Shown piece by piece: positions 25,993 through 35,700 of a stretch of DNA of 64,000 nt. A program made the position numbers and the translations under genes. A model generated the notes under the pieces. The model was given only the letters and a program-made list of their open reading frames with translations, had not been told where the DNA came from and did not search any database. The first letter of the stretch is position 1. The number at the start of each line of letters is the position of its first letter. Source of the DNA: Gordonia sp. SID5947 (lineage in GTDB: Bacteria > Actinomycetota > Actinomycetes > Mycobacteriales > Mycobacteriaceae); NCBI RefSeq assembly GCF_009862785.1, contig NZ_WWHU01000001.1, positions 3,162,001 to 3,226,000 of the forward strand. The letters are read 5' to 3'.

Positions 25993-28900
25993 CTTGCGGC
26001 ACCACCCTGATCGATCCCGGTCGCGTCCATCCCCACGTCGTCGTGGTACCGGTGGTCACCTGTGCGGGTGTCGCATCCGCGACCAACGGCGACAAGCGCT
26101 GCAGCCCACCCCAATCGCGGAACCAGTCGTTCTCCAGGTAAGTGGCCATCGTCGTCGCACTGGTCAACGCCTCCGGCGTGGTGAGAATGCCACCGTTGAC
26201 CGAAGCCTGCCACGTCTTGGACTTGGAGTTGGTGGTCGTCTGGTCCGGCACGATACGCCAGCGGGGCACCTCGCTCACGCCGTCGCGCGTGCTCATCGGA
26301 TGCTGACACGGGAACTGACTGCCGACCGACAGATCGAGCAGCACCGGCGTCCGCGAACCGACGACGTCCTGCAATGTGTGCAGTTGCGGCGCCCGCGGCG
26401 GCGTGAACGCCAGCCATTGGTCCGGACTCACGTTGTCGTCGACGGCGACGATCCGCATGGCCGTGGCGCCACCGGGCACCGCTGTCATCGGGATACGCAG
26501 GTTCCGCCACGGCCGATTCGGCCTGCCCGGTCCCGGATCTATCGGCGTGTAGGCCTTGCCCACCTGCTTGAAACCACCGGCCGCATCGGTTCGACCGAAC
26601 TGCACCTGCAACGACCGCCCAGGGGTTGCGACGCCGTCCTGGTCGACCGAGAAGACCGGTCCGGCCGCCGTGATCACCAACAGCGGCGACGCATCGCGGG
26701 ACGGCAGCCGGTACCAGCCGGAGGTCAGTTCCGCGGTGCCGTTGTCGTGTCCGTAGCTGCCCAACACCGGCGTGGTCTTCGGGTCGAGGCCGAACGGCAG
26801 CGCCGCCGACGATCCGTTGATCGTCTTCGGCCCGGTGCCGCCGGTGGTACCGGGAGGCCCGCCGGTGACGACGAACGGGCGCGACAGGTCGCCAGAGGTG
26901 TTGATGGTGCCCGCTCCCAGCGATGTCGGGTCGGGCGTCAGGTCACCCGCCACACCGTCCGGGGTGAAGCCGGTGGATTCGCCGGCGAGCGCACGCGAGA
27001 TGTCGCGGGTTCCGATCGGCGCGAGTGCACCGAGGTTCGGGTTCTGTTCCAGGAGAACCTGATCGGCCATTCCACACGGATCGCCCGCGAGCGCACGGGT
27101 GTTGGCGTGAAAAGTGGTGTAGGTGTCCGAACGGTCCATCGCGGCTTTGGCGAACAACCCCATCTCACCGACCACCACGAGCGTGGCGATCACCAGCATG
27201 GGGGCCGACGCGACGGCGATCTGTGTGCGCGACAGGCGAGTCCGGTCACCGCGGACCTTTCCGCGCTCTGCGTCGACATCGATCCGCAGGTGATACCAGG
27301 TCGCGACTGCGAGCGCCAAGACGGTGAGCACCAGGAAGACCGACGACAACGGCGTCCCCGCCACCACCGGCGCCTTGTCGAACCACGAGATGCCGAAGTC
27401 GTACCCCCAGCCCCACGCGTTCTCACCCGCGACAGCGACCGCGCAGGCGAACAGCAGCACGGCGATGTACATCCACAGATTTCGTGGCGAACGCCGCGCC
27501 GATTGCGCGACGGCGACCGTCGCGACCGCAGCCATGGCCGCGCCGACGCCCGCGTAGATCCCGAACTGGACGGTCCACTTGGTGGGCGTGAACGACAACA
27601 ACAACACCGTCAGCAGGATCGAGCCGACGAGTCGCCACACCGGTCCGGGGTCGACACCGCGGATGTGCTTGCGACGCAACATCACCGCCAACGTCACAAA
27701 CAGTGCGGCGACCAGGAGCAACAGCGGTACGCGACGCACCAGCGAACCATCCTGGGTGGTCAGCGAGAGATAGTAGAAACGCAGGAGTTCCTGATACCAG
27801 GCCAGTGTCGGCCCCACGGTGTATCGAAGTCGCACCGCCTCGGCCACGTTGGCGAGCGTCTGGTCACGGAAGACCACGATGACCACCACCGCGAATGCCC
27901 CGGCCACCGGCGCGAGCAACGGGAGCATCCCGTTCTCGCGACGGCGGGTCCGGATGGTGCGCAACATCGGTCGCGATCCGGCGATGAGCATGGCGAGCGC
28001 GATCACGCCGTGCGGGGCCACCGCCAGGGTGAGGCCCGCGCTCAATGCCGCTCCCGCCGCCGGCAGCATCCGACGGGTGGCGACGGCCTGCTCGACCCCC
28101 CACCACGTGAGCAGCGATCCCAGCACGATGATTCCCTCGCTGCGCAACCCGCTGCACAGCGGCATCCAGAACGCCACGAACACCGCGGCGGCGGTGAACA
28201 TCGCCCACTGCGAGCGACGGACCGCACCACCCAGCCGTGGCAACAGGATCCGGCTCAGCACGAACCAGCTGATCAGTCCGGCCACCAGTGCGGGCAGTCT
28301 CATCCAGACGCCCGCCGTCGACACGGTCGACCAATGCGACAGAAAAGTGTAGTACCAGTCGAACGGCGCCTCGGGAATTCCGAAGAAACGGTAGTAGTTC
28401 GCGAGGTAGCCGGCATCGTGCGCGGTGCGGCCCATGTTGAGGATGTAGCCGTCGTCGGACGATCCGGCCCCGAGGAAGTGCCAGACGACGAGTGCCGCGG
28501 TCACCGCGATGTCGGCCGCACGCGGCGCGAACAGCCGCCGAAGGTCGAGGCGACCGATCCGGCGGTGATAACCGTTTCGTACATCGAGTACGGCGATCGC
28601 GACGAAGGAGATCGCCGCGGCGATCAGCCCGATGATCATCACGATGAGTTTGAGCACCGACGGTCCGGTGTCGAAGCGGTTGTCGATGTCGACGTGGACT
28701 GCCAGCCGATCGGCGGGGGCCCCTTCGCCGGCCGCCTGACGCACCGCGGCCGGGCGGAGCCCGGTGAAGACTCCCGACACCTGCGGTCGATCACCGGGAT
28801 CGCCGGCGACGGCCGGACCGAGCCCGACGAAGTGCGCCTCGGTCGCCGACGCCGACGCACGAACCGTCAGTCGGTCGCATCGGTTCAGGTCGGCGCGATC

Positions 28901-29275
28901 GGCACGGACCAGTTCCTTGCCGCGCATCGTCACCGAGACCGCCTGGCGGTCCGCGGTCACGAACAGTGCCTTGTTCGACGAGTTGCGCCCGGCAGACGGC
29001 ATGGTGGAGACCACAACGGTCGTCTCGTCGGCCGGCGTCTGCGCCAAAGCGCGACACCCGACGGTGACATCGAGTCCTGACGCCGTCTGAGCGACCAGGG
29101 GCGCCGTCACCGACGCGCTCGAGCCGATGGTCTCCTGGGGCCAGTCGATGGACGCGGTGTGCTGGCTGACCGGCAGCAATGGCGTCAGCACGGCAGCGAC
29201 GATCGCGACAAGTCCGGACACGATGGCGATCGCGGCCCAGACACGTGTGGGCGCTCGTCGGGAAGAGGCAGTCAT
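25985..29275 (-). CDS. embA: EmbA-type arabinosyltransferase, second copy
   Basis: A 1,096-residue GT-C enzyme of the EmbA branch (ends TTWGWTRPGSIRVVPQDD, like the M. tuberculosis EmbA ending GWGRPGPIR). TM1 is IAIVSGLVAIVAAVLTPLLP; catalytic loop SSDDGYILNMGR about residue 285, then helices such as GYLANYYRFFGIPEAPFDWY for donor/acceptor binding, FTPTKWTVQFGIYAG, and a C-terminal carbohydrate-binding domain with FPCQHPMSTRDGVSEVP. In mycobacteria EmbA works with EmbB to form the branched arabinan termini of arabinogalactan. First gene of a minus-strand embA-embB pair; divergent from its paralogue at 29370 across 94 bp. Confidence 0.92.
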   Translation of the reverse strand: MTASSRRAPTRVWAAIAIVSGLVAIVAAVLTPLLPVSQHTASIDWPQETIGSSASVTAPLVAQTASGLDVTVGCRALAQTPADETTVVVSTMPSAGRNSSNKALFVTADRQAVSVTMRGKELVRADRADLNRCDRLTVRASASATEAHFVGLGPAVAGDPGDRPQVSGVFTGLRPAAVRQAAGEGAPADRLAVHVDIDNRFDTGPSVLKLIVMIIGLIAAAISFVAIAVLDVRNGYHRRIGRLDLRRLFAPRAADIAVTAALVVWHFLGAGSSDDGYILNMGRTAHDAGYLANYYRFFGIPEAPFDWYYTFLSHWSTVSTAGVWMRLPALVAGLISWFVLSRILLPRLGGAVRRSQWAMFTAAAVFVAFWMPLCSGLRSEGIIVLGSLLTWWGVEQAVATRRMLPAAGAALSAGLTLAVAPHGVIALAMLIAGSRPMLRTIRTRRRENGMLPLLAPVAGAFAVVVIVVFRDQTLANVAEAVRLRYTVGPTLAWYQELLRFYYLSLTTQDGSLVRRVPLLLLVAALFVTLAVMLRRKHIRGVDPGPVWRLVGSILLTVLLLSFTPTKWTVQFGIYAGVGAAMAAVATVAVAQSARRSPRNLWMYIAVLLFACAVAVAGENAWGWGYDFGISWFDKAPVVAGTPLSSVFLVLTVLALAVATWYHLRIDVDAERGKVRGDRTRLSRTQIAVASAPMLVIATLVVVGEMGLFAKAAMDRSDTYTTFHANTRALAGDPCGMADQVLLEQNPNLGALAPIGTRDISRALAGESTGFTPDGVAGDLTPDPTSLGAGTINTSGDLSRPFVVTGGPPGTTGGTGPKTINGSSAALPFGLDPKTTPVLGSYGHDNGTAELTSGWYRLPSRDASPLLVITAAGPVFSVDQDGVATPGRSLQVQFGRTDAAGGFKQVGKAYTPIDPGPGRPNRPWRNLRIPMTAVPGGATAMRIVAVDDNVSPDQWLAFTPPRAPQLHTLQDVVGSRTPVLLDLSVGSQFPCQHPMSTRDGVSEVPRWRIVPDQTTTNSKSKTWQASVNGGILTTPEALTSATTMATYLENDWFRDWGGLQRLSPLVADATPAQVTTGTTTTWGWTRPGSIRVVPQDD

Positions 29276-29369
29276 CAGACGGTGACCCTAGTTGACGGGA
29301 AGAACCCTGTTGTAGCGCAGTCCGGGTCTGACTAGGTCCTCTCAGGGAAGTCCCATAACATCAGACATC
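29276..29369. promoter_or_regulatory. Shared promoter region of two divergent embA genes
   Basis: Only 94 bp separate the starts of the two embA paralogues (ATG 29275 minus, GTG 29370 plus), so both promoters must sit here or inside the genes. An imperfect dyad is visible: GACCCTAGTTGAC (29284-29296) against GTCTGACTAGGTC (29326-29338). A related CACTAGTTGAGG lies before embC at about 18859. A common regulator (for example an EmbR-like protein) is conceivable but not shown. Confidence 0.5.
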
Positions 29370-32300
29370 GTGCCTGTGACAGCCTCGAACGCTGCGCCCG
29401 ACGCCGCGCCGCCGACATCCAGGGTGTCTGTGGGCACCGTCCGTGCGGTCGCCGTCATAGCGGGCATCATCGGCATCGTCCTGTGCGCCATCACACCATT
29501 CCTCCCGGTCAAGGCCACCGACGCGTCATTCGACTGGCCTTCCGGGCAAGGTCTGTCGGCCGAGTCCGCCGACGTCGTCGCGCCCCTGATCGCCCAGACA
29601 CCGCAGGCCCTCGACGCCCGCATACCGTGCGGCGTGTTGTCGGAAATGCCCGCGGCCGGCGGCCTGGTCTTCGCGACGATGCCCACCAACGCGCCCAAGA
29701 GCAGGTCGTCAGCGCTCTACGTCAACGCGAACCGCACCACGGTGACGGTCACCTTCCGCAACACGGTGGCGGCAAGCGCCCCACGTGACCAACTGTCCGG
29801 ATGCTCACAGCTGCACATCTGGTCGGCTGCGACCGGACCCGGCGCACAATTCGTCGGCCTCGGCGAGTCGACCGTCCTCCCGCCGGACAAGCGTCCGCAG
29901 GTCGACGGCATCTTCACCGACCTCTCCACCCGGCAGGTGCAGTCGGCGGCCGATGCCGGTCTCCGTGTGCACGTCCAGATCGACAATCGCTACGTCAGCT
30001 CGCCCTCGGTTCTCAAGCTGGTGGTGATGGTGCTGGCCGTGATCGCGGTGCTCGTCGCACTGGTCGCGTTGTACCTGCTCGATCGGGCACACGGTCACCA
30101 CCGTCGCATCGGTAGGCGCGCCGACGGTGAGGACGGGCCGAGCCGCCTCGGCTCCTGGTGGCGCAGTCTCATCCCGCGCGCGTCCGACGTCGCGGTGACC
30201 CTCGTCCTGCTGATCTGGGCTCTGCTCGGGGCCGGAACCGCCGACGACGGCTACATCCTGAACATGGGACGCACGGCCGACGCGTCCGGCTATCTCGCGA
30301 ACTACTACCGCTGGTACGGCATACCCGAGGCCCCGTTCGACTGGTACTACAGCTTCCTTGCCCACTGGTCGTCGATCTCCCCGACGATTCTGTGGACACA
30401 CCTTCCGTCGCTGGCCGCGGGCCTCGTCTCCTGGTTCATCCTGAGCCGGGTGCTGCTGCCACGTCTGGGCGCAGGTGTCCGCCGCAGCGGATGGGCGGTG
30501 TGGGCCGCCGCACTGGTCTTCATCGCGTTCTGGCTCCCGTTCAACAGCGGCCTGCGCAGCGAGCCGATCATCGTGCTCGGTTCGCTGCTCACCTGGTGGG
30601 CAGCCGAACAGGCGATCGCCACCCGCCGCCTGTTCCCCGCCGCCCTCGGCGCGATCGCCGCAGGGTTCACCCTTGCGCTCGCCCCGCAGGGCGTGATCGC
30701 GGTGGCCATCCTCCTGGTGGCGGCTCGTCCCCTGCTGCACATCATGCTCGACCGTCGACGCGAGTCGGGCACGCTCGCACTCATCGCGCCGATGACGGCG
30801 GCCGGCCTCCTGGTGCTGATCGTGGTGTTCCGGGATCAGACATTGGCCACCGTGCTCGAGGCGATGAAGATCCGGTACCAGGTGGGACCGGTGATCAGCT
30901 GGCATCAGGAGTTCCTGCGTTACTACTTCATCTCGGTCACCACCGACGATGGCGCACTGACTCGACGCGTGCCGGTCCTGCTCCTGCTGGCCGGTCTGAT
31001 CGTGACGGTCGCGGTGATGCTGCGTCGCAACAAGATCCGTGCTGTCGATCCCGGCCCCACCTGGCGACTCATCGGCTCGATCGGCGTCACGCTGCTCCTG
31101 CTGGCCTTCACACCGACCAAGTGGACCATCCAGTTCGGCGTTTTCGCCGGACTCGCCGCCGCCATCGCCGCCACCGCCACCCTCGCGGTGGCCCAATCGG
31201 CGGCCCGCTCCGCGCGCAACCTGACCGTGTTCGTTTCCGGCCTGTTCTTCGCGCTCGCCGCCGCCATGGCGGGCTACAACGCCTGGCCGTTCGCCTATGA
31301 GTACGGGATCTCCTGGTTCGATCGGGCTCCGGTACTCGCCGGACGACCGGTGTCGACGCTGTTCCTGGTACTCGCCGTGATCACCGCGGTCATCGCGGTG
31401 TGGCAGCACCTGCGCCTGGACTACGTGGAGAACAAGGGCCTCACCCATACCGTCGACGGCGGAGGAGAGAGCAAGGCCGACCGTCGTCGACTCTTCCTGG
31501 CGTCGTCACCGATCGCGGTGATCGCCGGCCTGATGGTGGTGGCCGAACTCCTGGTGTTCGCGAAAGCCGCGGTGACCAGGTATCCGGCCAACACGGTGTT
31601 CTCCGAGAACGTGAGCGCGCTCCGCGGCGACGGTTGCGGCATGGCCGACGAGGTTCTCGTCGAGTCGGATCCCAACGCCGGGATGTTGGCGCCGGCCGAT
31701 GGGAAGTCGGTGTCCGCGGCTCTGCGTGGGACCGATCCCGTCGGATTCACGCCAGATGGGATTCCCAGCGACCTGTCCCCCGATCCGGGCAACCAGCGTC
31801 CTGGACAGATGAACGTATCGGCCAGTGTGTCCAGACCCTTCGCCATCACGGGTGGGCTCGGCGCGGGCACCACGGGAGGCACCGGACCCCGCACCGTGAA
31901 CGGGTCGACGGTCGCGCTTCCCTACGGACTCGACCCTTCGACGACCCCGGTCCTCGGCAGCTACGGTTATCCGGGCGAGGCGCACCTGACGACCGGTTGG
32001 TACCAGCTGCCCACGGTGCGCGCGACATCGCCACTGCTCGTGTTCAGTACGGCCGGTGCCGTATCGACGATCGACACCTTCGGCGTCCGGAACTTCGGGC
32101 AGAAGCTCGTCGTCCAGTTCGGACGTCCCGGCCCCGACGGATCGTTCACACAGATCGGACCGGACGTGCTGCCGATCGACCCGGGACCGGTCATCACCAA
32201 CCGACCCTGGCGCAACCTACGGGTGCCGATGAGTGCGGCGCCGCGCGCGGCCACCGCGATGCGTTTGTCGCTGCTGGACAACAATCTCGGACAGAGTCAG

Positions 32301-32738
32301 TTCATCGGTATCACCCCGCCGCGGGCGCCCCGGTTGCGGTCCCTGCAGGATGTCGTCGGCTCACAGTCACCGACACTGATCGACTTCACCGTCGGCGCAC
32401 ACTTCCCATGCCAACGGCCACTGCGGATCACCAACGGTGTCGCCGAGGTCCCGCAGTGGCGCATCCTCCCCGACTACCCACTGGCCAACTCGCAGTCCAA
32501 GACCTGGCAGTCGGGAGTCGACGGCGGACTGTTGTCGATCTCGGAGTCGACCACTTCGGCGCAGGCCGTGCCGACCTACCTCAAGGACGACTGGGCACGC
32601 GAGTGGGGAGCCCTCGAGCGTCTGACGCCGCTGGCCGAGGACGCGGGAGCGGCGCGGGTGACCACGTCGCAGACGACACAGTGGGGCTGGTCACGCGCCG
32701 GTTCGATCAGGGTGGAGCCACAATCAGATGACCAGTGA
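29370..32738 (+). CDS. embA: EmbA-type arabinosyltransferase, first copy
   Basis: A 1,122-residue GT-C enzyme of the EmbA branch. TM1 VAVIAGIIGIVLCAITPFLP, catalytic loop GTADDGYILNMGR near residue 294, then NYYRWYGIPEAPFDWYYSF, NSGLRSEPIIVLGSLLTWW, FTPTKWTIQFGVFAG, and C-terminal carbohydrate-binding domain with FPCQRPLRITNGVAEVP and the end QTTQWGWSRAGSIRVEP. It shares these blocks with the minus-strand EmbA copy. Start GTG 29370. It overlaps embB downstream by 11 bp, the usual embA-embB order, implying coupled translation of a functional pair in arabinogalactan synthesis. Confidence 0.93.
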   Translation: MPVTASNAAPDAAPPTSRVSVGTVRAVAVIAGIIGIVLCAITPFLPVKATDASFDWPSGQGLSAESADVVAPLIAQTPQALDARIPCGVLSEMPAAGGLVFATMPTNAPKSRSSALYVNANRTTVTVTFRNTVAASAPRDQLSGCSQLHIWSAATGPGAQFVGLGESTVLPPDKRPQVDGIFTDLSTRQVQSAADAGLRVHVQIDNRYVSSPSVLKLVVMVLAVIAVLVALVALYLLDRAHGHHRRIGRRADGEDGPSRLGSWWRSLIPRASDVAVTLVLLIWALLGAGTADDGYILNMGRTADASGYLANYYRWYGIPEAPFDWYYSFLAHWSSISPTILWTHLPSLAAGLVSWFILSRVLLPRLGAGVRRSGWAVWAAALVFIAFWLPFNSGLRSEPIIVLGSLLTWWAAEQAIATRRLFPAALGAIAAGFTLALAPQGVIAVAILLVAARPLLHIMLDRRRESGTLALIAPMTAAGLLVLIVVFRDQTLATVLEAMKIRYQVGPVISWHQEFLRYYFISVTTDDGALTRRVPVLLLLAGLIVTVAVMLRRNKIRAVDPGPTWRLIGSIGVTLLLLAFTPTKWTIQFGVFAGLAAAIAATATLAVAQSAARSARNLTVFVSGLFFALAAAMAGYNAWPFAYEYGISWFDRAPVLAGRPVSTLFLVLAVITAVIAVWQHLRLDYVENKGLTHTVDGGGESKADRRRLFLASSPIAVIAGLMVVAELLVFAKAAVTRYPANTVFSENVSALRGDGCGMADEVLVESDPNAGMLAPADGKSVSAALRGTDPVGFTPDGIPSDLSPDPGNQRPGQMNVSASVSRPFAITGGLGAGTTGGTGPRTVNGSTVALPYGLDPSTTPVLGSYGYPGEAHLTTGWYQLPTVRATSPLLVFSTAGAVSTIDTFGVRNFGQKLVVQFGRPGPDGSFTQIGPDVLPIDPGPVITNRPWRNLRVPMSAAPRAATAMRLSLLDNNLGQSQFIGITPPRAPRLRSLQDVVGSQSPTLIDFTVGAHFPCQRPLRITNGVAEVPQWRILPDYPLANSQSKTWQSGVDGGLLSISESTTSAQAVPTYLKDDWAREWGALERLTPLAEDAGAARVTTSQTTQWGWSRAGSIRVEPQSDDQ

Positions 32739-35700
32739 GACAGCGACCCCCGCCTCGGAGACCCGCTCCCGCAACTACCGCACGGCGAAGATCGTCGCCG
32801 TGGTGGCAGGTGTGCTCGGCTTCCTCGCGGCCATCATCACGCCACTGCTGCCGGTGAATCAGTCCACCGCGGAACTCAATTGGCCGCAGGGCAACGGTGT
32901 GGGCAATGTGGCCGCGCCCCTCGTCTCGTACGTCCCCATCGACATGGATGTCACGGTTCCGTGTTCACTGGCCGCGCAACTGCCCCGGGACGGCGGGCTC
33001 CTGCTCTCCACCATCCCGGAGGGCGGGCAGGATGCCGGCGCCCGCGCACTGATGATCCGGGCCACCGACGACGCACTGACCGTGACCGATCGCGACGTCG
33101 TGATCCTCAACACCGATCGCGCAGGCGCCCAGACGAATCCCGACTGCCGGATCATGTTCCACGCCGACGGCTCGGGCGTTTCGGCCCGTTTCGAGAACGC
33201 GCCCGGCGACGGACTGCACACGTTCTCGGTCGCCGATCAGGAGATGCGACCCCAGATCGTCGGTATCTACACCGATCTGCCCGAGTCCGCGCCGCGGGAC
33301 GGGTTGTCGGTGCACGCGACCATCGACACCCGCTATGTCAGCACGCCGTCGGCGCTGAAGCTCGCGGTGATCGTCATCGGCATCATCATGACGATCCTGT
33401 CGCTGATCGCGCTGGGTGTTCTCGATCGCCGGGACGGCAGGGGGCACAAGCGGTTCCTGCCGGCCGGCTGGTTCACCATTCGCGGCCCCGACGTCGCGGT
33501 GTTCCTCATCCTGGCCTTCTGGTGGTTCGCCGGGGCCAACACGTCCGATGACGGCTACAACTTCACCGTCGGCCGGATCGCCGGGGATGCGGGCTACGCG
33601 GACAACTACTTCCGCTATTTCGGCGTGCCACAGGACCCGTTCGGCTGGCATTTCCAGGTCATCGCCGCGATGACACACGTGAGCCTCGCCGCGCCGTGGA
33701 TGCGTCTGCCCGCCTTTCTCCTGGGGCTCCTCGGCTGGTGGCTCATCAGCCGAGAGGTGATCCCCCGCCTCGGCCGCGCGGTCCGCAACAGCACGCCCGC
33801 GGTGTGGTCGGCGGCCTTTGTCTTCCTGGCCATCTGGCTGCCCTACAACAACGGTCTGCGCCCCGAACCCGCCGAGGCCGTCGGCGCCCTGCTGACGTGG
33901 TGTTGCGTCGAGCGGGCGATAGCCACACGCCGGATGCTGCCGTACGCCATCGCGGTGGTGGTCGCGGCCTTCACCCTTGCACTCGCGCCCGGCGGGCTGA
34001 TGGCGGTCGCCGCGCTGCTCGCCGGTATCCGTCCGGTGGTCAAGACGTTGGTGACACGGCGCAAGCGGGACGGCCTGCTGCCCATGCTCGCCCCGGTCCT
34101 CGCCGCGGGAACCGCGGTGCTCTACCAGATCTTCTTCGACCAGCCACTGATGCCGCTGATCGTCGGCAACAAGGTCGCCACCGACGTCGGCCCGACGCTG
34201 GAGTGGTGGCAGGAACCGGTCCGGTACTACTACCTGATCCTGCCGACCGCCGACGGCACGCTCGCACGACGTTTCGGTGTGCTGCTGATGATCCTCTGCC
34301 TGGTCGTCGTGCTGCTCCGGCTCTTGCGTCGCGTGCATCCGAACGGCATTGCCCGCGCCCCGATCTGGCGCCTGATCGCGGTGATCCTCGGCACGATGTT
34401 CTTCATCGCCTTCACCCCCACCAAGTGGACGCATCATTTCGGCGTCTACGCGGGCATCGCGGCCGGTCTCGCCGCCGCCGCCGGCGCCATGATGGCCCCC
34501 GCCATTCTCCGATCGCGTCGCAACCGGACGTTCTTCGCGGCCGCCGTGCTGGCGGTGACCGCGATCTCGTTCACCGGCACCAACGGCTGGTGGTTCGTCG
34601 GTAGCTACGGAATCCCGTGGTGGGACCGCCCGCCGTCGATCGCCGGGATCAAGGTGGGCTGGGTCATCCTGGCATTCGCGGTGATCACCGCGTTGGTGGG
34701 TCTGTGGTTCCACTTCCGCGACGACTACGTCGACGAGAAGACCAGGACGCAGGGCGGGGACGGCTGGGCATCGAAGCTGAAGTTCTCACCGCTGCCGGTG
34801 ATCTCGGGACTCGTCGTGATCTTCATGGTGTTGTCGTTCGCCAAGGGCGGGTACGAGCAGCGTGACAGTTGGTCGTGGATGAAGTCGAATGCGCGCGCGA
34901 TGACCGGCAACGAATGCGCTCTCGCCAACGACGTTCTGGTGGAACAGGATCCCAACACCGGCCTGTTGCCGCCGGCCGCGGTCGACGGACGGCCGGCACC
35001 GAATGTCTCGGCGGCACTGGCCGGGACGGGTAACGGCCTACCCGACCCCGACGGTTTCACACCGAACGGCGTACCGAACCGGCTGTCCATCGACTCCACC
35101 GAGGAGCAGGACACCGCGACCTCGACGGCGCAGAACACCGCCCAGTCGGGCGCGGGCTCCGACGAATCCACTCAGACCACCGAGTCTGCGCAAGGTGGAA
35201 CCGAGGGCGGGCAGGGTGCGCGCGGTGTCAACGGCTCGACTGTGCGACTGCCGTTCGGGCTGAACCCGGCGAACACTCCGGTACTCGGTTCCTACGGCTC
35301 CCCCAGCGGGACCGGTTCGCTGACCACCGACTGGTACTCACTTCCCGAACGCAACGCCGACGCGCCACTGCTCACCATCGCCGCGGCCGGCTCGATACAG
35401 GCCGTCGACGGGCTCGGCGTGCAGCACAGCGGCCAGCAGGTCATCGTCCGGTTCGGCCGGACCGGGGCCGACGGTCGCGTCACCCCGGTCGGCGTGAGGT
35501 CGCCGATCGACATCGGCGAGGTACCCACCTGGCGGAATCTGCGGTTTCCGCTCGCCGACGCCCCGCCACGCGCCGACGTGGTACGGGTGGAGGTCAGTGA
35601 CACCGCTGGTGCACCGTCGGAATGGGTGGCGATCACGCCACCGCGGGTGACCCAGTTGCGCACTCTCAACGACGTCGTCGGGACCACCGATCCGGTCTTC

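Noticed and set aside
25904..29080. Very long open frame antisense to embA-2 and part of embB-2 (over 1,000 codons)
   Set aside because: Composition is Arg/His/Gly-rich with no hydrophobic core or family motif; it is the usual open complementary frame of a high-GC gene. Similar shadows at 1303-2943, 6358-8226, 13144-15381, 22282-24480, 29805-31448, 32965-34713, 35710-38106, 48325-50265 and 58501-60762 were dropped for the same reason.
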